From contig JALSNT010000624.1 in NCBI GenBank assembly GCA_026986885.1, forward strand, positions 1 to 6,851: DNA of 6,851 bases. Reading direction: 5' to 3'. Below, piece by piece: positions 1 to 5,343 of the stretch. Within the stretch, counting starts at the first letter, position 1, and every line of letters begins with the position of its first letter. The notes under the pieces were generated by a model. That model searched no databases and was not told the origin of the DNA. It saw only the letters and a program-made list of their open reading frames with translations. The position numbers and the translations under genes were made by a program. The stretch comes from Desulfobulbaceae bacterium (GTDB lineage: Bacteria; Desulfobacterota; Desulfobulbia; Desulfobulbales; Desulfobulbaceae).

Positions 1-178
1 GTTTAGCCGTTGCAATGGTGCCGTCCGGGTTGCGGACAAATCCCTTAAGGTGATATTCTATTTCATAGTTGTCGGGCGGATTGCCTTCAACTTGAGACAG
101 GATGATACTGGGATACAGCTCCAGAGTACTCTGCAGCTGTTGATAATCACTGGTTTGCTGATCGGGGTCCTGGACCAT
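1..178 (-). CDS. N-terminal part of a possible E2-like (ubiquitin-conjugating fold) protein, cut by the window edge
   Basis: The minus-strand frame is open from an ATG at 178-176 to the left edge, giving 59 residues. An in-frame TAA at 208-206 makes this ATG the only good start, and a weak AGG lies 7 bases upstream of it. The N-terminus is polar and Gln/Asp-rich (about residues 1-18), followed by a segment that looks folded: YPSIILSQVEGNPPDNYEIE and then a YHLKGFVRNPDG stretch. From memory, bacterial UBC-fold proteins start their domain with a similar pattern, PP-x-x-Y followed by a strand ending in G-F/L-V, and then a YP-x-x-PP segment. That later segment and any catalytic Cys would lie outside the window, so the family call is inference. 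That it is a real gene is more certain than what it encodes. A consensus promoter at 489-516 points toward it. Confidence 0.55.
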   Translation of the reverse strand, partial: MVQDPDQQTSDYQQLQSTLELYPSIILSQVEGNPPDNYEIEYHLKGFVRNPDGTIATAK

Positions 179-302
179 GTTGTGACCTGTAAGAGAGGCG
201 TCGGCTTATTTGTTTTGAGGAAATATTGAATAAAAGTCCTCTTCAAAAAGAATCGTAAACAGGCTTATCTGCATTCGGCTGACGATAATAAGTCCGTCGT
301 GA

Positions 303-342
303 CCGTCAACCCGGGTTACGGCCTGGCTGACATTATCAGCCA
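303..342. repeat. Two adjacent small inverted repeats
   Basis: TGGCTGA (324-330) and TCAGCCA (336-342) form a perfect 7-bp stem around a 5-base loop, CATTA. Directly to the left, CCGT-C-AACCC and GGGTTACGG (303-321) pair with a single bulged base. Neither is followed by a T-run on either strand, so they are not typical intrinsic terminators. They lie in the presumed leader between the leftward promoter at 489-516 and the E2-like gene, so they could fold in that RNA. They could also be chance or the leftovers of a decayed gene. Confidence 0.4.
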
Positions 343-488
343 ATTACACCAATGACCTGATTATAGCTACCCGCATATGTAACTATCTGCCGGTGTTCCA
401 TATTCGTTTGTTTGGGACCAGGGCATGCCGCTACTCTATAAGAATCCCAAAACGGGCGAACATGGGGATTTGTTGAATGCTTACGAAA

Positions 489-516
489 ATTATAGCCTAT
501 TCATGCGATATGTCAA
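489..516 (-). promoter_or_regulatory. Consensus sigma-70-type promoter reading leftward
   Basis: On the minus strand the sequence has TTGACA at 516-511 and TATAAT at 494-489, separated by 16 bases. Both hexamers match the consensus in all 12 positions, and the spacing is within the usual 16-18. The expected transcript start is near 482. The first plausible gene downstream on this strand is the E2-like fragment starting at 178, which leaves a leader of roughly 300 bases. The local AT-richness raises the chance of a fortuitous match, and no transcript evidence is available. Confidence 0.5.
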
Positions 517-585
517 AAAAATTATAAAAAAGGAAAAATATGTCGTCCATATGCTGTCAAATGGGGTAGAATTCAATAGAACTTC

Positions 586-616
586 ACCTGAATTGGGCAA
601 AACGCCCAATTCAGGT
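586..616. repeat. Perfect 13-bp inverted repeat with a 5-base loop
   Basis: ACCTGAATTGGGC (586-598) and GCCCAATTCAGGT (604-616) are exact reverse complements around the loop AAAAC. On the plus strand the right arm is followed by CTCAATCTTTTCCC, which is only a weak T-tract. On the minus strand there is no T-run. It lies between a leftward promoter (489-516) and a possible rightward promoter (632-660), upstream of both predicted start points. An operator-like protein-binding site therefore fits at least as well as a terminator for some plus-strand transcript. Confidence 0.7.
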
Positions 617-631
617 CTCAATCTTTTCCCG

Positions 632-660
632 TGGACAATAAACAGATATCCTGCAATAAA
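632..660 (+). promoter_or_regulatory. Possible promoter for the DUF4388 gene
   Basis: TGGACA at 632-637 (5 of 6 to TTGACA) and AATAAA at 655-660 (4 of 6 to TATAAT) are separated by 17 bases. Transcription would start near 667, about 60 bases before the ATG at 726. The match is moderate and the assignment rests mainly on position. Confidence 0.3.
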
Positions 661-725
661 ACGAGGTGGGAAGGATTTTTTCCGTTCTCGTATGAATACT
701 GCTGCGGCAGTGGTTTTTTCATGGA

Positions 726-1334
726 ATGACACAATTTTCAGCACATTTTACCATTATAGATCAGCGCGGTTGTCCTTTTTACAGCATTGACGATCATATG
801 GTGTTGACGGATAAGGCCGTTGCTCTGCCGATGGGGCGGCCGTCCTGTCTTATCCTGGTGCGAGCCGTTACCGAGTTGCTTTTTCAGCTTCTCCCTGCGG
901 CAACCGTGGATTTTGTCGAATTCAAGGACACTGTATTTACCTGTGGCGGCTGTACCGGCTTGATCAAGTTCAAGCTTAGCAACCAGGGTGAAGACGGAGA
1001 GGGCAATGACGGCGAACCGGTCGTGACCGGGCGCCTTGACGCCATTCTCCCCGCTGAACTGCTCCAGGTCTTTCACATGCATCAGAAAACCGGCAAATTG
1101 CTTCTGGACATGGAAAGCGGCACGGCTCGAGTGACTTTTCGTGAAGGTGCAGTTATTGCCGCCCGTTTTGAGGAACTCGATAATCAGGAAGCTATCTATG
1201 CCATGCTTTCGGAAAGGAAAGGATATTTTCGTTTTGTCCCGGGTCTGCCGGCATCCATGATGAAATCACGGGAGATAGGTGATTTCATGATGATCCTGAT
1301 GGAGGGTCTGCGGCGGTTGGATGAAGAGGAGTAA
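726..1334 (+). CDS. DUF4388 (PatA-N-like) domain protein with a cysteine-bearing N-terminal domain
   Basis: This 202-residue soluble protein has no signal peptide or membrane segment. Residues about 100-175 fit the DUF4388 pattern: GRLDAILPAELLQVF, then KTGKLLLDME, then the strand-turn VTFREGAVIAARF, an alanine-containing helix, and a final YFRFVPG. DUF4388 domains are found in bacterial signalling and gliding or polarity proteins and probably bind proteins; no enzyme activity is known. Residues 1-82 form a separate module with CPFY (C16), C41 in a CLILV strand, and a CGGC pair (C73, C76), which could bind a metal or act in redox. A Gly/Asp/Glu-rich linker (about 86-99) joins the two. The ATG at 726 lacks a clear Shine-Dalgarno, but no better start exists: an in-frame TGA lies at 693-695 and the next Met is inside the first domain. 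The role is unknown; signalling adaptor is the safest description. Confidence 0.85.
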   Translation: MTQFSAHFTIIDQRGCPFYSIDDHMVLTDKAVALPMGRPSCLILVRAVTELLFQLLPAATVDFVEFKDTVFTCGGCTGLIKFKLSNQGEDGEGNDGEPVVTGRLDAILPAELLQVFHMHQKTGKLLLDMESGTARVTFREGAVIAARFEELDNQEAIYAMLSERKGYFRFVPGLPASMMKSREIGDFMMILMEGLRRLDEEE

Positions 1335-1431
1335 AATTATTTTTCGTCTTCACTAAAAAACATGTAACCGTTCACCGGAAAGGAGTTTTTTACAAGAAAG
1401 AGGGCAGTACCCAGGATTTTTCAGGTTTTTT

Positions 1432-1460
1432 TTCCCTTTTGTCGCTGAATTTTATATAAT
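1432..1460 (+). promoter_or_regulatory. Likely promoter for the HDOD-HPP pair
   Basis: A perfect TATAAT lies at 1455-1460 inside TTTATATAATGGGG, 36 bases before the TTG start of the HDOD gene. At 17-base spacing the -35 region is TTCCCT (1432-1437), a poor match, so an activator may be needed. The 161-base gap between the DUF4388 gene and the HDOD gene shows no convincing terminator hairpin, so some read-through from the upstream gene is possible. Confidence 0.4.
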
Positions 1461-1483
1461 GGGGTAACATTTTTTTTGCAATC

Positions 1484-1489
1484 AGGTGA
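1484..1489 (+). promoter_or_regulatory. Ribosome binding site that fixes a TTG start
   Basis: AGGTGA is followed by 6 bases and then TTG at 1496-1498. No ATG or GTG in the same frame is nearby; the ATG at 1530 is out of frame. This makes TTG the likely start codon of the HDOD gene. Confidence 0.7.
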
Positions 1490-1495
1490 ACTCCA

Positions 1496-2452
1496 TTGCC
1501 TCTGAAGCTTTTTACCCGTATACGCCGCCATGCGGCCATATCAACCGGTAATTTTGAAACATTATTCGGGAAAATTGAAATTTCCTCTTTGCCGGTGGCC
1601 ATCACCCGGCTGTTGGAAGAGATTAACGCGCCGGAACCGAATCTTGATCAGGTAGGTCGGCTGATCGCTGCCCTTCCGGAAATTGCCGCCCAGGTTTTAA
1701 AAACGGTTAATTCGTCTCTGTTTAATCTGCGCTCACCCGTACTCTCAATTCAACATGCCGTGAGTCTGCTCGGCCTTGATCATATCCGTTCAGTAACCCT
1801 GTCCTTTGCAGCGCTCAAGGCCATCCCCCGTCCCGATGATGCACTGTTTGATCATCAGTCTTTCTGGACCGATTCTCTCCTGCGCGCCCTTGTTGCCAGA
1901 AGTTTTGCCGGTAGATATTGTCCCGACCAGTGCGACGATGCCTTTACGGCAATGTTGATCGCCGATGTTGCCTTGCCTGTGCTGCTGACCAACTGGCGCG
2001 AGTACTATCAGCCGGTGGTGCAGGAATGGCTTGCCTGCGGCGAGCGTCTTTCGACTATCGAATACCGGCACTTTGGCTGGAATCATGCCCAGGCCGGTGC
2101 CTGGATTTTGCAGCGGTGGAAGTTTCCCGAACAGTTAATCTGTTTTGTCGGTATCCATAATAATGATCCGGAGAATGTGGCGGAACTGGAGCTGGAACAT
2201 ACGATTGCCCTGCCGTTGATGATTGCTTCCCTGCTTCCTTCCAGCCTGCCCCGGGTGGATAGCCGGGCCACTGTTTTTGTTGAAGCGGCCATGCAAAGGT
2301 TCTCTCTTGCGCCTGCCGAGCTGGCCCTGTTGATGGAAGAAGTTGAAGAGGGTTTTTTGGAAATTTATGGATTATTAGGCTTGTGTCCCATGGGTGAACA
2401 ATCTTCATTGGCAGCGGTCAACACAGTTATAAGCGAATTGCAGCATGAATGA
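1496..2452 (+). CDS. HDOD-domain signalling protein
   Basis: The product has 318 residues. Residues about 24-225 match the HDOD domain, a relative of the HD domain that has lost the catalytic metal ligands. The usual landmarks appear in order: SLPVAITRLLEEI (31-43), PEIAAQVLKTVNSSLF (61-76), the SIQHAVSLLGLDHIRSVTLS stretch (84-103), FW-x-x-S (123-127), AFTAMLIADVALPVLL (149-164, where a true HD enzyme would have HD), and HFGWNHAQAGAWILQRW (192-208) followed by P-E-Q-L. Residues 226-318 form a mostly helical C-terminal part I cannot assign. HDOD proteins act as regulatory adaptors, often in motility, cyclic-di-GMP or cell-cycle control. The TTG start is supported by AGGTGA. The last 8 bases overlap the next gene (ATGAATGA), which suggests translational coupling with the membrane protein. 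The family call is secure; the pathway is unknown. Confidence 0.9.
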   Translation: MPLKLFTRIRRHAAISTGNFETLFGKIEISSLPVAITRLLEEINAPEPNLDQVGRLIAALPEIAAQVLKTVNSSLFNLRSPVLSIQHAVSLLGLDHIRSVTLSFAALKAIPRPDDALFDHQSFWTDSLLRALVARSFAGRYCPDQCDDAFTAMLIADVALPVLLTNWREYYQPVVQEWLACGERLSTIEYRHFGWNHAQAGAWILQRWKFPEQLICFVGIHNNDPENVAELELEHTIALPLMIASLLPSSLPRVDSRATVFVEAAMQRFSLAPAELALLMEEVEEGFLEIYGLLGLCPMGEQSSLAAVNTVISELQHE

Positions 2453-3173
2453 TCAGCAAGGGCAAGTCGGCAGAAAGCGCCGGGTAGACGGACCTCAGGG
2501 GACGTTGCTTTTCAGGTTGATATGTTTTTTTTCCAGGTTACAGCTGCGCTATTTATTGCCGAGATTGCAACATCCTGAACGAATTGTCCGTCTTTTTGTT
2601 TTTATTGAAGCGTCCCTTGCCCTTGCCGTTTTATCGGCTGCTGCTTATTATACACAGTTTCCGCTGCTTTTCCCGCCGCTGGGTCCGTCGGCGTTTATCC
2701 TTTTTCGCATGCCCATGTCAGCAGCCGCCGCACCCAGGACCATATTGCTGTCACATCTGTCCGGCCTGCTGGCAGGGTTTATCTCCTTGTATCTTGGGTC
2801 ATTGTTTTTTTCATCGCAGGCATCCGCCGATCCAGAGATTGTCAGCGCCTCAAGCATAGCTGTCCTGTCGCTGGCCATGGGGCTGTCCAGCCTGGCAATG
2901 ATCTGGCTCGAGTGTAATCATCCTCCGGCAACGGCAACGGCGCTTATCGTTGCCATGGGTTACATTACCTCGTTTATTCAGTTCATTGGCTTTATTGTGG
3001 CCGTTGTGTTGTTAATCACCCTGGCCTTTTTCTTCAACCGGGTTCTTGGTGGTCTGCCGTATTCCTACTGGCGGCATGATCCGGACGTGTCCTCCCATTA
3101 CGGAACTCTGGCCGGTATCAGTAACCGGCGAAAGGGGTACTGGCAGCAGTTGAGCAGTAAAATGTTTTATTGA
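2445..3173 (+). CDS. HPP-family integral membrane protein
   Basis: The product has 242 residues. After a basic, cytosol-like N-terminus (about 1-48) come roughly four or five hydrophobic segments, near 49-68, 98-120, 136-156, 162-176 and 178-199. Two family signatures are visible: FPPLGPSAFILF (76-87) followed by a PRT segment and H104, and NHPPATATALIVAMG (158-172), which contains the HPP motif that names the family. It ends with a soluble tail of about 40 residues and has no CBS domains, which some members carry. A few plant and cyanobacterial members are linked to nitrite transport across membranes, but most bacterial ones are uncharacterised, so the substrate is open. The ATG sits inside the end of the HDOD gene and lacks a strong Shine-Dalgarno of its own, pointing to coupled translation. 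The gene ends 24 bases before the stop of the opposing operon. Confidence 0.88.
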   Translation: MNDQQGQVGRKRRVDGPQGTLLFRLICFFSRLQLRYLLPRLQHPERIVRLFVFIEASLALAVLSAAAYYTQFPLLFPPLGPSAFILFRMPMSAAAAPRTILLSHLSGLLAGFISLYLGSLFFSSQASADPEIVSASSIAVLSLAMGLSSLAMIWLECNHPPATATALIVAMGYITSFIQFIGFIVAVVLLITLAFFFNRVLGGLPYSYWRHDPDVSSHYGTLAGISNRRKGYWQQLSSKMFY

Positions 3174-3197
3174 CAACAGTAATCAGGGGTCATGAAT

Positions 3198-3845
3198 TCA
3201 GGTTTTCCCGTCGGTCCCGTAAAGCTTTGAAAAAGGTGGCAGCTTGAGGATTTCCATGAAGGATGTAACGTGGTAATCGGCCGATAGCTCTGGGTTATTA
3301 AAGGCGATAAGCTCCACTCCCACGGCCGTGCAGTGTTGCCGGTCCACATCTGAATCTCCAATATAGATAGATTGTTCCGGCTGCAGGTTGAAATGATCCA
3401 GGATCATATGTAATCCGTCGGGGGCGGGTTTGGGCCGAGGAGCATTAACGGCGGTAACCACCATTTCAAACCAGGGCCGGAGGTTGAAAATATCGAGAAT
3501 CATCTCCATGGTGTTGGTGCGGTTGGTGGAAATAGCGGTATGATAGTGGGGTTTAATCAGGCGCAGGAAGTCGATCAGATCCTCTTCCATGATCATATGG
3601 TCCAGAAACGGCGTGTAGTCGAGATTGCTTCGATACTCTGCAATTTTGTCCGTATTTATTCTGGGATGGTTACGAAAAATATGGGCAACTGAGGCATCGA
3701 CATTGTGGCTGTGGACGTAGCTGAGCTCGTCTTCATCCATGGGCGGGCAGGCAAAGGCGGCTAACAGGTGGTTGTAGTAGGCACGGTTGGCCTCCCTGGA
3801 GCTGAACATTACACCGTCACAGTCAAAAATAATGAGTTTTTTCAT
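3198..3845 (-). CDS. HAD-superfamily phosphatase (phosphoglycolate phosphatase-like)
   Basis: With the chosen ATG the product has 215 residues and all four HAD motifs. Motif I is FDCDGV with nucleophile D8 and acid/base D10. Motif II is AISTN with S106 or T107. Motif III is K139 in PRPKPAPDGL. Motif IV is YIGDSDVD with D164 and D168. The helical cap between residues about 15 and 85 fits the phosphoglycolate phosphatase / beta-phosphoglucomutase-like subgroup. It should remove phosphate from a small metabolite in the cytosol; the substrate cannot be read from sequence. The start at 3845 lies 7 bases after the upstream HD gene's stop and puts motif I at residue 8, as is usual. The frame extends back to a TTG at 3890 (15 more residues), but that would overlap the HD gene and add a tail without a clear binding site. 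It is the last gene of the secDF operon. Confidence 0.9.
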   Translation of the reverse strand: MKKLIIFDCDGVMFSSREANRAYYNHLLAAFACPPMDEDELSYVHSHNVDASVAHIFRNHPRINTDKIAEYRSNLDYTPFLDHMIMEEDLIDFLRLIKPHYHTAISTNRTNTMEMILDIFNLRPWFEMVVTAVNAPRPKPAPDGLHMILDHFNLQPEQSIYIGDSDVDRQHCTAVGVELIAFNNPELSADYHVTSFMEILKLPPFSKLYGTDGKT

Positions 3846-3852
3846 CTCAGGC

Positions 3853-4608
3853 TTAATCCGAACCATAGATTTCATTGTTGAGCCGTTCAAAAAAAATTTC
3901 CATAAATCGGTGCCTCTTTGCGGCGATTTCTGTGCCCATGGGCGTCAGCATCCTGCCCTGTACCCTCTTCATCTTGATTTGAAATTCACGGTAGGCCGTA
4001 TCCTGTTGTGAATATGATTCGGTTTGCTCCGGGTCCAGTTCCGGGTTGTGGAGGCAGGCCCCGATTTGGCCGGCAAAAAGAAAGGCCCGGCCGATACCGA
4101 TGGCGCCGATGGAATCAAGTTTATCGGCATCAAAGAGGATTTTTGCTTCCAGACTTTGCGGTTTTTCTGTGCCCCTGTAGCGATGTGTCCGGATGCAGTG
4201 GCTGATTTCTTTTATCTTTTCCGGTTGATAGCCGACCTCGGCCAAGATGGATTCCGCCAGTTTGGCCCCATATTCAGCATGACAGATCTTGCCCCTGGCG
4301 GTTCGTTCTTTGGCGCGGCCGATATCATGCAGCAGACCGGCAACGGCGAGTACTTCCAGGTCGGCGTCCATTGTTTTGCCGATGCGCACGGCCATTTTGT
4401 ACACCCGTTCGCTGTGGTCGGGACCATGTGCGCCCCCCTCTTCGGCACAATACCGGTGACTGATTTTGCGGAGTTCTTTAAAACGTCTGCTGTCCATATA
4501 AAAAGAGGAGGAGCCGCTGCTCTCTGCCGGTGGGGACGGGGGATCTTGTTTCGGCATGGGCTGGGTGTGGCCGGGAGAGCGGATGCCTGCGAAGTCCGGG
4601 CAGGTCAT
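3853..4608 (-). CDS. HD-domain metal-dependent phosphohydrolase (YedJ-like)
   Basis: The product has 251 residues from the ATG at 4608. HD-domain metal ligands are in place: H65 in HGPDHSERVY, H94-D95 in GLLHDIGRAKE, H110 in CHAEYG, H137 and H142 in SHCIRTHRYRG, and D160/D162/D165 in the LFDADKLDSIGAIGIGRAF stretch. The last motif is typical of the YedJ-type group. The family hydrolyses phosphate esters, often of nucleotides, with bound divalent metal; the substrate here is unknown. The chosen ATG overlaps the upstream YkgJ stop as ATGA, typical of translational coupling; an AGGA lies a rather distant 12 bases upstream. A GTG at 4635 would add 9 residues, and Met codons at 4557 or 4497 would shorten it. 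Residues about 10-37 are Pro/Ser-rich and probably disordered, so the true start may be one of the later ones. Confidence 0.88.
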   Translation of the reverse strand: MTCPDFAGIRSPGHTQPMPKQDPPSPPAESSGSSSFYMDSRRFKELRKISHRYCAEEGGAHGPDHSERVYKMAVRIGKTMDADLEVLAVAGLLHDIGRAKERTARGKICHAEYGAKLAESILAEVGYQPEKIKEISHCIRTHRYRGTEKPQSLEAKILFDADKLDSIGAIGIGRAFLFAGQIGACLHNPELDPEQTESYSQQDTAYREFQIKMKRVQGRMLTPMGTEIAAKRHRFMEIFFERLNNEIYGSD

Positions 4609-5339
4609 TCGTTGAAGAATTCCTGCAACAGCCACTGGATGCCAAGGCCCAGCAGCTGTTCATCGTCACCGGCCATGGCTTGCAGTTCCAGGGGAGTCAG
4701 CGGACGATTCATACTGATACGGCCATCCGCCATCTCCTGACGGAACATGTCAAGATTATACAGGGCAAGGATAAATTGATCAAGCCGCTTCCTGTCCGGG
4801 CGAAATCCCTGCTTGATTTGTCGGTGCTGAAGCAGGGGAAGAAGCATATCATTGGCCCGGTTATATTCTGCAAGTTGCTGCTCGACAAAGTATGCCGGTG
4901 GTGTCTGCTCAACCCTTTCGGAAAATCCCCGGCAATGTGGTTCCTTAATCAGGACAAACAGTTCCTCCACCGTACCGTTTCGTCGGCGGCGCATGCCCCG
5001 GCCGACGGGATAAGCACGGCAGGCGGAAGGCCTGTCGGTGTAGACGGAGCACCCTGTTTTTTCGACAAAGACACAGGATTCCCGACCATCGTCGACCATG
5101 GTCAGGTAACAGGTGGGAAATATCTGTCCTTCTTCCCAGGCTATGATGACGTATTTTTCAAGAAAAGCGCCGGAGTGCATCTGCAGACGGTTTTTCAGCC
5201 GCAAGACATCATACGGCGTCAGGGCCAGGTCGAGTTTTCTGCAGCATTCTGTAAAGCATGGTACCCCTGGATGACAGGAAAAGGAAAAAGATTCATCCGG
5301 GTCGACAGGATGAAAGGATTCCGGTAACTGTTCACCCAT
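4605..5339 (-). CDS. YkgJ-family cysteine-cluster protein
   Basis: The product has 244 residues and is soluble. Nine cysteines are visible, most in the pattern of the YkgJ family (putative zinc- or iron-binding): C22, C28, C32 and C33 in SCHPGVPCFTECC; C89 and C97 leading into C107 in GCSVYTDRPSACRAYP; and C136 in an HCRGF motif. C77 is an extra one. The P-Y-D-V-L-R-L-K stretch after the first cluster and the R-P-x-x-C-R-x-Y-P block are typical. The biochemical role of the family is not established; bound metal or an iron-sulfur cluster is likely. Residues about 145-244 form a helical tail longer than the minimal family domain. The ATG lies 4 bases after the secDF stop; GGGGGTGA just upstream can serve as ribosome binding site. 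It overlaps the next gene by 4 bases. Confidence 0.88.
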   Translation of the reverse strand: MGEQLPESFHPVDPDESFSFSCHPGVPCFTECCRKLDLALTPYDVLRLKNRLQMHSGAFLEKYVIIAWEEGQIFPTCYLTMVDDGRESCVFVEKTGCSVYTDRPSACRAYPVGRGMRRRRNGTVEELFVLIKEPHCRGFSERVEQTPPAYFVEQQLAEYNRANDMLLPLLQHRQIKQGFRPDRKRLDQFILALYNLDMFRQEMADGRISMNRPLTPLELQAMAGDDEQLLGLGIQWLLQEFFNE

Positions 5340-5343
5340 GCCG

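Larger units (their letters stand above)
179..725. other. 547-base stretch without a convincing gene; possible gene remnants and leader region
   Basis: No reading frame here has a good start, a ribosome binding site and recognisable protein. Short open stretches occur in several frames on both strands. On the minus strand, one frame is open from about 502 to 331 and a second from 343 to 209. Joining them with a single frameshift near 345 would read like continuous protein (for example YAGSYNQVIGV followed by LADNVSQAVTRVDGHDGL). On the plus strand, the frame of 242-355 and 425-790 is also protein-like but broken by TGA at 353 and TAA at 377. I cannot decide which, if any, was once coding. The part between 482 and 179 would be the leader of the leftward transcript. 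The region around 490-720 is visibly AT-richer than the genes on either side. Confidence 0.5.

Noticed and set aside
586..628. Intrinsic terminator reading of the 586-616 hairpin
   Set aside because: The following plus-strand bases CTCAATCTTTTCCC contain only a short, displaced T-run, and no well-supported plus-strand gene ends just upstream. It is left as an inverted repeat.
490..744. An 84-codon minus-strand ORF
   Set aside because: It crosses the inverted repeat and the AT-rich promoter region, overlaps the DUF4388 start, and has no recognisable protein features.
425..790. A 121-codon plus-strand ORF
   Set aside because: It has no good ribosome binding site and no family resemblance that I recognise, contains the perfect 13-bp inverted repeat, and overlaps the start of the DUF4388 gene by 65 bases. 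The same frame upstream is broken by TAA and TGA. It is kept only as a possible remnant.
3846..3890. Longer HAD start at TTG 3890
   Set aside because: It adds 15 residues before motif I, overlaps the HD gene, and lacks a clear ribosome binding site; the ATG at 3845 gives the usual HAD N-terminus.
4024..5327. Long plus-strand ORFs (4024-4740 and 4530-5327) antisense to the HD and YkgJ genes
   Set aside because: The minus-strand genes there carry clear catalytic or cysteine motifs; the antisense frames have no motifs and overlap each other.
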